A stretch of 32,841 nt of DNA from an uncultured Odoribacter sp. (GTDB lineage Bacteria; Bacteroidota; Bacteroidia; Bacteroidales; Marinifilaceae), in assembly GCA_905193145.1 (NCBI GenBank), contig CAJJNP010000013.1:1-32841 (forward strand). The letters run 5' to 3'. This document shows, piece after piece, positions 16,073-24,197 of the stretch. Below the pieces are notes generated by a model, which saw only the letters and a list, made by a program, of their open reading frames with translations, made no database searches and was not told the origin of the DNA. The position numbers and the translations under genes are program-made. Numbering within the stretch: the stretch's first letter is position 1; each line of letters begins with the position of its first letter.

Positions 16073-16843
16073 ATCCGTCAGTATCGTGCAGCGTCTGTGG
16101 CTAATAAAGAGCAACTATCATTGTACTATGGCATAGGTTGTTATGTCTCTAAGAACTCTCGTGAGGGCTATTGGGGCAAAGGTGCAATAGAAGCAATTAG
16201 CCGGTAACTACAAAAGGAGTTGCCCGGAATTCGTGGATTCTCGGCAACGAACATAAAGAATATGCGCTCATTCTACGAAGAGTGGTCACCCATTATAAAT
16301 CGCCAGCCAATGGCTGACAAATTTAATTGGCCGGATTTTGTTGCCATTGGTTTTAGTCACCATATTGAAATTATAACAAAGGCGAAGTCGTTAGATGCTC
16401 GTTTGTTCTATATTCACGAATCAGCCACACGGTTTTGGAATAAGTACACTTTGAGGGATTATCTCAAAGCAGATTTATACAACCATCGCGGAACACTCCC
16501 TAATAATTTCACAGCCACAATGCCTAGTACAAAACAGGCATTCTTCAATCGTGAACTAAATTCGCTTGTTGTCGTTGAGTTGAAATCAGGAAAATTTCGC
16601 TCTTCGTACTTGGGTCAGTTAAGTACATATCTGTCGGCTCTTGATAAATATGTAAAGAAACCGCACGAAAACCCTGTAATTGGCATCTTGTTATGTCGTG
16701 ATATGAATCAATCATTTGTCGAGTTTGCAATTAGAGATTATGACAAGCCTATGGGTGTTGCAACTTATCGAGCAACGAAAGATATGCCCGAACGATTACG
16801 CAATGCGCTACCCGATATTGAAGAATTAAAGAAACTGCTATAA
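16073..16843 (+). pseudogene. DUF1016 (YhcG-type) PD-(D/E)XK nuclease, decayed
   Basis: The protein is recognisable in one frame: RQYRAASVANKEQLSLYYGI, YVSKNSREGYWGKGAIEAIS, then a stop TAA (16205-16207) where relatives have Gln (ISRQLQKELPG), then the family sequence continues in the same frame to 16843 (GFSATNIKNM, FSHHIEI, LFYI, ELNSLVVVELKSGKF, YLGQLSTYLSALDKYV). Another in-frame TAA lies at 16070-16072, so no proper N-terminus is left. Between MPSTKQA and FFNRELN about 60-70 residues found in relatives are missing, including the segment with the first catalytic acidic residue. The VVELKSGKF half of the nuclease core remains. Members of this family are found near restriction-modification and phage-defence genes. 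The gene is dead unless the part after 16207 is translated from an internal start. Confidence 0.8.
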
Positions 16844-16845
16844 TT

Positions 16846-16900
16846 GAAATGCAGGAGAAAGAAAATTATCATCATTCTCTTTTCGTCTGCATTTCTTTTT
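16846..16900 (+). terminator. Terminator after the DUF1016 remnant
   Basis: GAAATGCAG (16846-16854) and CTGCATTTC (16887-16895) are exact reverse complements, the purine and pyrimidine tracts between them pair partly, and a T run follows (16896-16900). It starts right after the stop codon at 16841-16843. Confidence 0.65.
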
Positions 16901-16901
16901 G

Positions 16902-16909
16902 TACCTTTG
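16902..16909 (+). promoter_or_regulatory. -7 box (TACCTTTG) before a 23-codon ORF
   Basis: A perfect TAnnTTTG box with only a T-rich region where the -33 box should be. It lies 33 bp before ATG 16942 and about 230 bp before fecR, so it could serve the small ORF, or both. Confidence 0.4.
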
Positions 16910-16941
16910 TGGCATCAGAGTTATCACATTGGAGCATAACA

Positions 16942-17013
16942 ATGAAGAACTCAGAAACACGAACGGTTGCTATCTCGTTACCCAATTTTCAAGCAATCCG
17001 AATAACCGTTTAA
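16942..17013 (+). CDS. 23-codon ORF, probably a truncated gene start
   Basis: ATG 16942 is preceded by GGAG (16931-16934) at 7 nt and by the promoter-like box at 16902. The product, MKNSETRTVAISLPNFQAIR and three more residues, ends at TAA 17011-17013. The combination of promoter box, ribosome-binding site and start looks like the head of a real gene whose body was lost when the accessory block was joined to the fecR side. I do not recognise the peptide. Confidence 0.3.
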   Translation: MKNSETRTVAISLPNFQAIRITV

Positions 17014-17137
17014 TTCTAAGATAATTGCAAATTCTGCGATTTTTTTTTCAAAAAAAAGTGGGAATTGGCTTCCCCATAAAAATGCTTTTTTGTGTTTTAT
17101 TATAAACGGAGGTTGTTATAAAGAACATGAAAAAGGC

Positions 17138-18328
17138 ATGAATACAGAAAAGGATTTTGAGATAGCGAAAAAGATTGCCCATGTATTGTCGGGAGATTGC
17201 TCTGAGGAAAACAAGAGCAGTTTGGATGAATGGTTGTCTGAGTCGGAAGACAATCGAAATCTTTATGAACATATTTTAGACGGGCGCAATTGCGAAAAAT
17301 ATCAAAAGAAAGCGGCTGAGTTTGACAAGACGGTCGGGTGGGAAAAATTATCACATAAACGTCATCAGAAATCTGCAGGTCGACAAATACAGATGCGTCG
17401 TCGGTTTTTGCGTTGGGTAGCAGTCATATCATTGGTTTGTGGAATGGGAGTTGCGGCGAGGTTGTATTGGGAGCAAAAAATGGAGGCCGAAAAGCAGGTG
17501 GCACAGAATGAAGTGGTGCAAGGTGGTACGCGTGCAATGTTGACTTTGGCGGATGGGAAAGTGGTGGACTTGGAAAAGACCAAGGGGGGGATTGTTGAAA
17601 AGCAATCGGCAACAAATATTTATAATCAGGGAGATAATTTGATATATGAAGACAGTTTGGTGCAAACTGTCGAAGAAGTGGTTTTTAATAAGGTGACTGT
17701 TCCGCGTGGGGGTGAGTTCAAACTGACCCTTAGCGACGGGACTGTTGTTCATTTGAATGCGGAGACTGTCTTGAATTTTCCGGTTCGTTTTGTTGGAAAC
17801 ACCCGTGAAGTGGAATTGCATGGAGAGGCTTACTTCGAGGTTGCCAAAGATGCAGAAAGACCTTTTATCGTGAAAACATCCCGATATAATATCGAAGTGT
17901 TGGGTACTCACTTCAATGTGGCGGATTATGAAAATGATGAATTTGTGCATACCACTTTGGTTGAAGGCAAGGTGGCTGTGTCGGGACCGGGAGTCCGTCA
18001 ACGGATATTGCAGCCGAACGAGCAGTTTGTATTGGATAAGAATACCGGGAAGCAAGATGTGAAAACCATTGATGTCAGTTATCTGGTGGCTTGGAAAGAT
18101 GCTCGTTTCCGCTTCCGGGATGTTCGTTTGGAAGATATTATGCATGCCATTGAGCGTTGGTATGATGTCACCGTGTTTTATGAAAATCAGGAAGTGAAAG
18201 ATTATCGTTTCGGGTTCAATGTAGGACGTGACGAATCGATAGATCCTCTTTTACGCATATTTGAAGCTAATGGAAAGGTAAAAATAGATAGAAATGGAAA
18301 AGTTTTAAGGATAAGGCGTGGTAGATAA
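17138..18328 (+). CDS. FecR-family anti-sigma factor
   Basis: From ATG 17138, preceded by AAAAAGG, it has 396 residues. The N-terminal cytoplasmic anti-sigma part (about 1-85; ENKSSLDEWLSES is family-typical) is followed by one membrane segment (about 90-108, FLRWVAVISLVCGMGVAA). The periplasmic FecR domain comes next (about 190-290; VPRGGEFKLTLSDGTVVHLNAET, GEAYFEVAKDAERPFIV, VLGTHFNVADY), then a DUF4974-type C-terminal domain (about 325-396; FRFRDVRLEDIMHAIERWYD). It holds the ECF sigma factor inactive until the SusC-like receptor at 18413 signals through its N-terminal domain. The frame is open back to 17090, but no better start exists. It is separated from its sigma partner (13524) by accessory DNA. 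Confidence 0.92.
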   Translation: MNTEKDFEIAKKIAHVLSGDCSEENKSSLDEWLSESEDNRNLYEHILDGRNCEKYQKKAAEFDKTVGWEKLSHKRHQKSAGRQIQMRRRFLRWVAVISLVCGMGVAARLYWEQKMEAEKQVAQNEVVQGGTRAMLTLADGKVVDLEKTKGGIVEKQSATNIYNQGDNLIYEDSLVQTVEEVVFNKVTVPRGGEFKLTLSDGTVVHLNAETVLNFPVRFVGNTREVELHGEAYFEVAKDAERPFIVKTSRYNIEVLGTHFNVADYENDEFVHTTLVEGKVAVSGPGVRQRILQPNEQFVLDKNTGKQDVKTIDVSYLVAWKDARFRFRDVRLEDIMHAIERWYDVTVFYENQEVKDYRFGFNVGRDESIDPLLRIFEANGKVKIDRNGKVLRIRRGR

Positions 18329-18332
18329 AAAA

Positions 18333-18356
18333 GCAGGGATGTTGCAGCATCCCTGC
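18333..18356. terminator. Perfect 9-bp hairpin between fecR and the susC-like gene
   Basis: GCAGGGATG (18333-18341) and CATCCCTGC (18348-18356) are exact reverse complements around a 6-nt loop, 4 nt after the fecR stop. There is no T run downstream; an A run lies upstream, so it reads as a terminator only on the - strand. On the + strand it may slow or process the message, or mark the boundary before a sigma-dependent promoter for the susC operon. Confidence 0.6.
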
Positions 18357-18412
18357 CGATTGACCATTTTGCTTTGTCAAAATAATCAACATAAAAATTA
18401 AATTACAAATTT

Positions 18413-21400
18413 ATGAAAAAATTGCGACTTATGTTTAGATGGACATTTGTATTTGTTCTGTTGGGAATGTTGCATGTTCATGCAAACGTTTACCCTCAGA
18501 ACGGGCAACAGGTTAGGCTTTCTATGAAGGAAGCCAGTCTGAAGGATGTGCTTTGGGCGATAGAAAGCCAGACTTCGTTTGTTTTTATGTATAATGAAGA
18601 AGACTTGGATAAAATCGGTAAGGTGGATGTGGATGTACAAGGGGATGATATCCGGACTATTTTGAATGCCTGCCTGAAGAACACCGACTTGACTTATGTG
18701 TTGCAGGATGAGGTGGTTGTGATAAAACCGGCAATTCCTCAAAAAACGGTAAAGGAGTTGGTGCTGAAAGGGAAGGTGGTCGATGAAAGAAAAGAGCCGT
18801 TACCGGGTGTAACCATATTGGTGAAGGGTACTACCGTGGGTGCAGTGACCGATGCTAATGGGCAGTTTACTATGACTGTGCCGGAAACTGCTCACTTGGC
18901 ATTGGTGTTTTCTTTTATCGGTATGGAGTCGGTAGAGGTGGCATATAAAGCTCAGAAAGAGTTTTATGTGGTGATGAAAAGTGCTAAAGAGGAGTTGGAA
19001 GAGGTGGTTGTAACGGGATATACCATGTTGAAAAAAGAAAGTTTTACCGGTAATGCCACTACTGTCAATAAAGACCAGTTGTTGAAGACAAACAACAAGA
19101 ATGTGATTGCTGCTTTGCAGGCATTTGACCCTTCGTTCCGTATCAAAGACAATAAGTTGTTTGGTTCAGACCCGAACTCTTTGCCGGAGTTTACGATTCG
19201 TGGAGAAGGTAGTATTGGTATGAACCGTGGTCTGGAAATGGAGAAAGCAAGACGTTCTCAGAGAACTTCGCTGAAAGATAATCCTAACTTACCTATTTTT
19301 ATCATGGATGGTTTTGAGGTGTCAGTACAGAAAGTGTATGATATGGATATCAACCGAATTGAGAGTATGACTATATTGAAGGATGCTGCTGCTACTGCTT
19401 TGTATGGTTCGCGTGCTGCGAATGGTGTTGTGGTGGTAACGACAGTTGCTCCTAAACCAGGGGAATTGCGGGTAATGTACAATTTTAATGCCGGTGTTGA
19501 ACTGCCGGATTTGTCTGATTATAATTTGTGTGACGCTTGGGAAAAAGTTGAAGTAGAACGTTTGTCTGGTAAATATATAGCAGAAAGTGGCGATCCTGGT
19601 TCTCAATTAGAAAAAGATATTGCTTATAATGACTTGGTGAATGAGGTTCGTCGGGGGGTGGAAACAGACTGGTTAGCTCAACCTTTGCACAATGTATTTA
19701 ACCATTCTCATAGCATGAATATCTCTGGTGGTGTGGAAAGTATCCGTTACAGTTTGGATTTGAACTATGCTACGCATAATGGTGCTATGATTGATTCTTA
19801 TCGTGATAATATCGGTGTGGGTTTGAATTTGGATTATCGAAATAAATCTTGGTTGCAGGTGATGAATTCGATTTCTTTCAATGTGACTAAATCCCAGGAT
19901 TCTCCTTATGGTAATTTTGAAACTTATGCCAAGCTGCAGCCGTATTGGGCTCCTTATTCAAATGATGGAGAATTATTGGAAACATTGAAGGATGGTAAAA
20001 CAACCAACCCTCTTTATAAAGCGGAAAAATTAGGTAGTTTTTCTGGACGTTCCAGATTAAATGACCTAACAAATAATTTTAGCATTAATATCTATTTCAC
20101 AGATAACTTCTCGTTTAAGGGACAGCTTTCTGTGACCAGAACGGATTCTGAAACCAAGAGTTTTACCGATCCGAAAGATCCGAGTTTCAAGAGTAGTCCG
20201 ACACGTGAAAGAGGATCGTTGACAACGTCTTCGGATAAATCATTTACGTGGAATACCAATGCTATGTTTTATTTCAATAAAGGTATTGACAAACATTTTA
20301 TCAATGCTACTGCCGGTTTGAACGTGCAGGAATCTCATAGTAAGACAACGGCTTTGGATTATAGAGGATTCCAATTGAGTAATTTGAATTCACCGACCTA
20401 TGCTGCAGAACAGACCCGCAAGGCTACGGTTTCTTCTGATAAAAGCCGTTTGTTCGGTGTGTTGGCTTCACTGAACTATTCTTACAACAATGTTTATTTG
20501 TTGGATGCTTCTTTCCGTTTGGATGGTTCTTCAAAATTCGGTAAAGACAAACGTTTTGCTCCTTTCTGGTCGGTAGGGGCCGGTATTAACTTCCATAACT
20601 ATTCATGGTTAAAGGACAATTGGTTAATCAGTTTGTTACGTATCCGTGGAACATATGGTGTTACCGGTAATGTGAATTTCCCGGCTTATGCAGCTATCTC
20701 TACGTATGAAACATCTGATAAATGGTATTATAATACTCCGTCAAATACTTTGATAGCTTTGGGTAATACAAGGTTGACTTGGGAGAAAACCCATACATTG
20801 GATGTTGGTGTGCATTTGGGATTGTTCCGTGACCGTTTTGTAATTGAAGGAAACTATTACCGTAAGGAAACCAAGAATCAGTTGGAACAATTGACTATCC
20901 GTACATCATCAGGATTCTCCAGTTATTATACGAATGCCGGTTCAATTTTGAATAAAGGTTATGAAATCAAGTTGAATGCTACTGTTTTCCAAAATGATGA
21001 CTGGACGGTTGCTGTAAACGCAACTTTGGCTTCTAATAAGAACAAGATTACTAAATTGGGTCAGGAAGCGGAAAGATACAACCAGAATATTCAGGATTTC
21101 CATAACGGAAACAACCAAGGACAAGGTGGAGAATATTCGGATTTGCTTTATATTCCTTTGACACAATATTATGTAGGAGCATCGACAACAGCTATTTATG
21201 CTGTGCCTTCTTACGGTATAGATCCCTCTAGTGGTAAGGAATTGTTCCGTAAAAGAAACGGTCAGAGTACGTATGTGTGGAATGCGGCTGATGAGGTAGT
21301 TGTGGGAGATAAGAGTCCGGATGCGCAAGGCTCATTCGGTATTAATGTCGCTTGGAAAGGTTTTTATGTGAATACCACTTTCTTGTATCAATGGGGTGCT

Positions 21401-21769
21401 CAAGATTATAATGAAACAGTAAAAAACAAGGTGGAAGAGGCAGATATAGATGGAGGTAATGTAGACCGCCGTGTATTGACCCAACGTTGGGTGAAACCGG
21501 GTGATGTTGCTCCTTTCTTTGATTTGAAGAATAAGCAAAAGACTCAGCCTACATCCCGTTTTGTACAGGATAATAATTATCTTTCATTTAGTAGCATCTC
21601 ATGTGGATATGACTTTAATCGTGATTTGATTCGTAAAATCAGATTGACTTCTTTAGGTTTGCGCTTTAATATGAATGACGTTTGCAGATGGTCGTCCATT
21701 AGACAAGAACGGGGAACAAGTTATCCGTATGCGAAAAATTATAGCTTTACATTGTCCTTAGGATTCTAA
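18413..21769 (+). CDS. SusC/RagA-family TonB-dependent outer-membrane receptor with STN signalling domain
   Basis: This 1118-residue protein has a signal peptide (about residues 1-27). Domains in order are STN (about 39-105; MKEASLKDVLWAIESQTSFVF, with DIRTILNACLKNTDLTYVL later), a carboxypeptidase-regulatory-like beta domain (about 118-192; GKVVDERKEPLPGVTILVKG), the plug starting near EEVVVTGY (about residue 196; later MTILKDAAATALYGSRAANG), and a barrel ending in FTLSLGF. The STN domain is what contacts FecR in the neighbouring regulatory pair, so the receptor can induce its own operon. It should import its ligand with the SusD-like protein encoded 18 bp downstream. The ligand is unknown; no glycoside hydrolase or polysaccharide lyase gene lies in this operon. 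Confidence 0.95.
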   Translation: MKKLRLMFRWTFVFVLLGMLHVHANVYPQNGQQVRLSMKEASLKDVLWAIESQTSFVFMYNEEDLDKIGKVDVDVQGDDIRTILNACLKNTDLTYVLQDEVVVIKPAIPQKTVKELVLKGKVVDERKEPLPGVTILVKGTTVGAVTDANGQFTMTVPETAHLALVFSFIGMESVEVAYKAQKEFYVVMKSAKEELEEVVVTGYTMLKKESFTGNATTVNKDQLLKTNNKNVIAALQAFDPSFRIKDNKLFGSDPNSLPEFTIRGEGSIGMNRGLEMEKARRSQRTSLKDNPNLPIFIMDGFEVSVQKVYDMDINRIESMTILKDAAATALYGSRAANGVVVVTTVAPKPGELRVMYNFNAGVELPDLSDYNLCDAWEKVEVERLSGKYIAESGDPGSQLEKDIAYNDLVNEVRRGVETDWLAQPLHNVFNHSHSMNISGGVESIRYSLDLNYATHNGAMIDSYRDNIGVGLNLDYRNKSWLQVMNSISFNVTKSQDSPYGNFETYAKLQPYWAPYSNDGELLETLKDGKTTNPLYKAEKLGSFSGRSRLNDLTNNFSINIYFTDNFSFKGQLSVTRTDSETKSFTDPKDPSFKSSPTRERGSLTTSSDKSFTWNTNAMFYFNKGIDKHFINATAGLNVQESHSKTTALDYRGFQLSNLNSPTYAAEQTRKATVSSDKSRLFGVLASLNYSYNNVYLLDASFRLDGSSKFGKDKRFAPFWSVGAGINFHNYSWLKDNWLISLLRIRGTYGVTGNVNFPAYAAISTYETSDKWYYNTPSNTLIALGNTRLTWEKTHTLDVGVHLGLFRDRFVIEGNYYRKETKNQLEQLTIRTSSGFSSYYTNAGSILNKGYEIKLNATVFQNDDWTVAVNATLASNKNKITKLGQEAERYNQNIQDFHNGNNQGQGGEYSDLLYIPLTQYYVGASTTAIYAVPSYGIDPSSGKELFRKRNGQSTYVWNAADEVVVGDKSPDAQGSFGINVAWKGFYVNTTFLYQWGAQDYNETVKNKVEEADIDGGNVDRRVLTQRWVKPGDVAPFFDLKNKQKTQPTSRFVQDNNYLSFSSISCGYDFNRDLIRKIRLTSLGLRFNMNDVCRWSSIRQERGTSYPYAKNYSFTLSLGF

Positions 21770-21787
21770 CAATAAAATATTTTGAAT

Positions 21788-23413
21788 ATGAAGATATATC
21801 TACAAATCGTGCTTTTATTTTCCTTGCTGTCATTGAGTGCTTGCAAGGATTGGTTGGATTTGCAACCGGAAGGTCAGGCTACGAGTGATGAATTGTTTAC
21901 TTCCGGAGATGGATATCGCTCTGTGTTGGCGGGTGTTTATGAGGCGATGGCATCAAAGAATCTGTATGGGGTAGAATTGCAATTTGGGTTGGTGGATTGT
22001 ATTTCCAGGCAATATACTTGGGATTGGAAATATAACGATGAGGGTGTCAATATGTATAAAATTGCTCGGGAGTTTGATTATCAAAATACCGCTTTGCGAC
22101 CGACTATTGATGCTATCTGGAAGGATGGTTTCAATGTGGTGGCTAATGCCAATAATTTGATACAAAATTTGGAAGGAGCTTCTGCTGATATTTTTGAAGG
22201 TGGCGAGATGGAGCGTAAGATGATATTGGGAGAGGCGTACGCTTGCCGGGCTTTGATGCATTTTGATTTGTTGCGTTTGTTTGCTCCGGCATTGATTCAT
22301 GATGATGGAACCCAGCGTGTTCCCTATGTAGAAGATTATCCTAATATCCAGCCTAACGGTATTGCAGTGAAACCTTTTATGGAAAAGGTTATTCGGGATT
22401 TTAAGAAGGCTCGCGAACTGACGATTGACTTTGATACAACGGCTTTGGGAATGAGTTTGAGCGCATCCGGACAGGCTCGTTTCAATGGAGTATTGGAGTA
22501 TGGAATGGAAAATTATCAATCTCCGGATGATGTGGATGGTTTTTATCAAGGACGAGGATTTCGTTTGAGCTATTATGCCATTACTGCTTTGTTGGCCAGA
22601 GCATATCAGTATGCAGGTATGTACGATGAGGCTTTCCAAATGGCTGATACAGTGTTGAAGTTTAAGGCTATCGGAACACAGGGCGTTTCTTATGATATGT
22701 TTTCCAAGGATGAGTTTGGAGGTGTGTCCGGCGATGATTTTGAAAATAAGGCGGATTTAAAATGTATATCCAATTTGATTTTTGCTGTGTATAATGAGGA
22801 AGCATATAATAATTATAACTTGGGGAGCTTTTTTAGAAAAAAGTCAGAGGGTATGAACCAGGGAAATTGGCTGATGCTTGATTTGGATAACCAGAAGATG
22901 TTCCAAAGCCCGGATGGACAGATTGATGAATCGCTGATGGATATTCGTTCGAAAAATTTATTGTTCAAGCCGGAAGATAACAGTATTTGGGGAAATTATA
23001 AATTTTCCGCAAAATGGTATTGCAGTGACAATACTGAAATCCGTAAAAAAAATGTACGTATTCTTCCTGTGATTCGAGCTACAGAGATGCGCTATATTAT
23101 GGCAGAATATTATGCCCGAAAAAATCAGTTTGACGAAGCTTATAAAATTCTGAATGAAATCAGACAAAAACGTTCTGACTATGCTGAAGTTGGAGGTGAA
23201 TGGAAAACAATGGAGGATTTGAAGGTGGCTCGGGATTTTGAGATCTTTCAAAGGGATATGATTCGCGATGCCCAGCGTGAATGGATTTCTGAAGGACAGT
23301 TATTTTATTTATATAAGCGGTTGGGGGCAAAGATTTATTTTAAATCGGATGAAGTGCGTGAATTGAACAAATCAGAGTACATGCTGCCGATACCCGATGA
23401 TCAGAATATGTAA
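21788..23413 (+). CDS. SusD/RagB-family surface lipoprotein
   Basis: From ATG 21788 this has 541 residues; a TTG two codons earlier also opens the frame. The lipoprotein signal ends in LSAC (Cys19), followed by KDWLDLQPEGQATSDELF, the classic SusD opening. The helical repeat core is visible, with the typical GEAYACRALMHFDLLRLFA near residue 150, and the C-terminal part has IRATEMRYIMAEYYARKNQ, then LNEIRQKR, and ISEGQLFYLYKRLG, as in RagB/SusD proteins. It caps the SusC-like receptor encoded just upstream and binds the incoming ligand at the cell surface. The ligand cannot be read from the sequence. Confidence 0.95.
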   Translation: MKIYLQIVLLFSLLSLSACKDWLDLQPEGQATSDELFTSGDGYRSVLAGVYEAMASKNLYGVELQFGLVDCISRQYTWDWKYNDEGVNMYKIAREFDYQNTALRPTIDAIWKDGFNVVANANNLIQNLEGASADIFEGGEMERKMILGEAYACRALMHFDLLRLFAPALIHDDGTQRVPYVEDYPNIQPNGIAVKPFMEKVIRDFKKARELTIDFDTTALGMSLSASGQARFNGVLEYGMENYQSPDDVDGFYQGRGFRLSYYAITALLARAYQYAGMYDEAFQMADTVLKFKAIGTQGVSYDMFSKDEFGGVSGDDFENKADLKCISNLIFAVYNEEAYNNYNLGSFFRKKSEGMNQGNWLMLDLDNQKMFQSPDGQIDESLMDIRSKNLLFKPEDNSIWGNYKFSAKWYCSDNTEIRKKNVRILPVIRATEMRYIMAEYYARKNQFDEAYKILNEIRQKRSDYAEVGGEWKTMEDLKVARDFEIFQRDMIRDAQREWISEGQLFYLYKRLGAKIYFKSDEVRELNKSEYMLPIPDDQNM

Positions 23414-23432
23414 TCTATTAAAATCAGAAAAT

Positions 23433-24179
23433 ATGAAAGTGTATATATTATTTGCAATAATAGGGGTGATGTTATTGGGAGCATGTTCCGAACAGGATAT
23501 TGAGCCTTTTGGAGAACGTCGTGAGGTCTATTTTTATAAATATTTTATGGATGAGGCAGCTCCTGGAACAGCCAAAGCGGATTCGACAGATGTGACATTC
23601 TTTTTTGCTAAGCCAACAGACGATCATGTGATGGCTGATATCGTCATCGCTTTGGCTGGACGTCCTTTGACAAGAGATTTGCATTTTGGATTGAGAGTGG
23701 TGGACGATATGACAACGGCAAATGCGGATGAATATGTTCTGGAAGATTCTTATACTTTCCGGGCACGTCCGATACCGGAAGGAGCGTCCTTGATTTTGGA
23801 TACGATACAAATCCGGATGAATCGCAGTGCTCGTTTGGATGAGTTGCAGGAAGGTGTCCGTCTGGTGGTTGAAATTGTGCCTACTGAAGAATTGCAAGTG
23901 GGACAGTACGAACGTTCAAGGGCGGTGATTCACTTGACAAGAGATGCTGTAAAACCGGAATGGTGGACTCCTGAAGTTGCTGCTGGTTTGATGGGACCTT
24001 ATTCGTCCTTAAAGTATAAGACTTTTTTGGAGAATGTGCCAGGTGCTTATGATTTGGATGGCAAAATGATTAAAGAGGCTCCGGATGAGGCAATTAAATT
24101 GGTAAAATTGTTCAAGCAGTGGTTGGCAGAAAATCCGATGCAGGATGAGGATGGTAGCTGGATGTCTGTGGAAGTTTAA
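23433..24179 (+). CDS. DUF4843 lipoprotein
   Basis: From ATG 23433 this has 248 residues, with a lipobox LGAC (Cys18). An earlier in-frame ATG at 23397 lies inside the susD-like gene and would add residues before the signal peptide, so it is rejected. The body fits the DUF4843 family: EVYFYKYFMDEAA near the start, then beta-strand blocks such as ADIVIALAGRPLTRDLHFGLRV, an EYVLEDSYTFR segment, and a C-terminal part with PEWWTPEVAAGLMGPYS. Members are found directly after SusC/SusD pairs, usually next to PKD-like lipoproteins, and are thought to be exposed at the cell surface. The molecular role is unknown; an accessory ligand-binding subunit of the SusCD complex is a reasonable guess. Confidence 0.85.
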   Translation: MKVYILFAIIGVMLLGACSEQDIEPFGERREVYFYKYFMDEAAPGTAKADSTDVTFFFAKPTDDHVMADIVIALAGRPLTRDLHFGLRVVDDMTTANADEYVLEDSYTFRARPIPEGASLILDTIQIRMNRSARLDELQEGVRLVVEIVPTEELQVGQYERSRAVIHLTRDAVKPEWWTPEVAAGLMGPYSSLKYKTFLENVPGAYDLDGKMIKEAPDEAIKLVKLFKQWLAENPMQDEDGSWMSVEV

Positions 24180-24197
24180 TTTAAAATGTGAAAAGTT

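Noticed and set aside
21953..22639. 228-codon open frame on the - strand inside the susD-like gene
   Set aside because: A shadow of a strongly supported SusD frame; the His- and Ser-rich translation looks non-coding.
23397..23432. ATG 23397 as start of the DUF4843 gene
   Set aside because: It lies inside the susD-like gene and would put a charged stretch ahead of the lipoprotein signal; ATG 23433 gives a proper lipobox.
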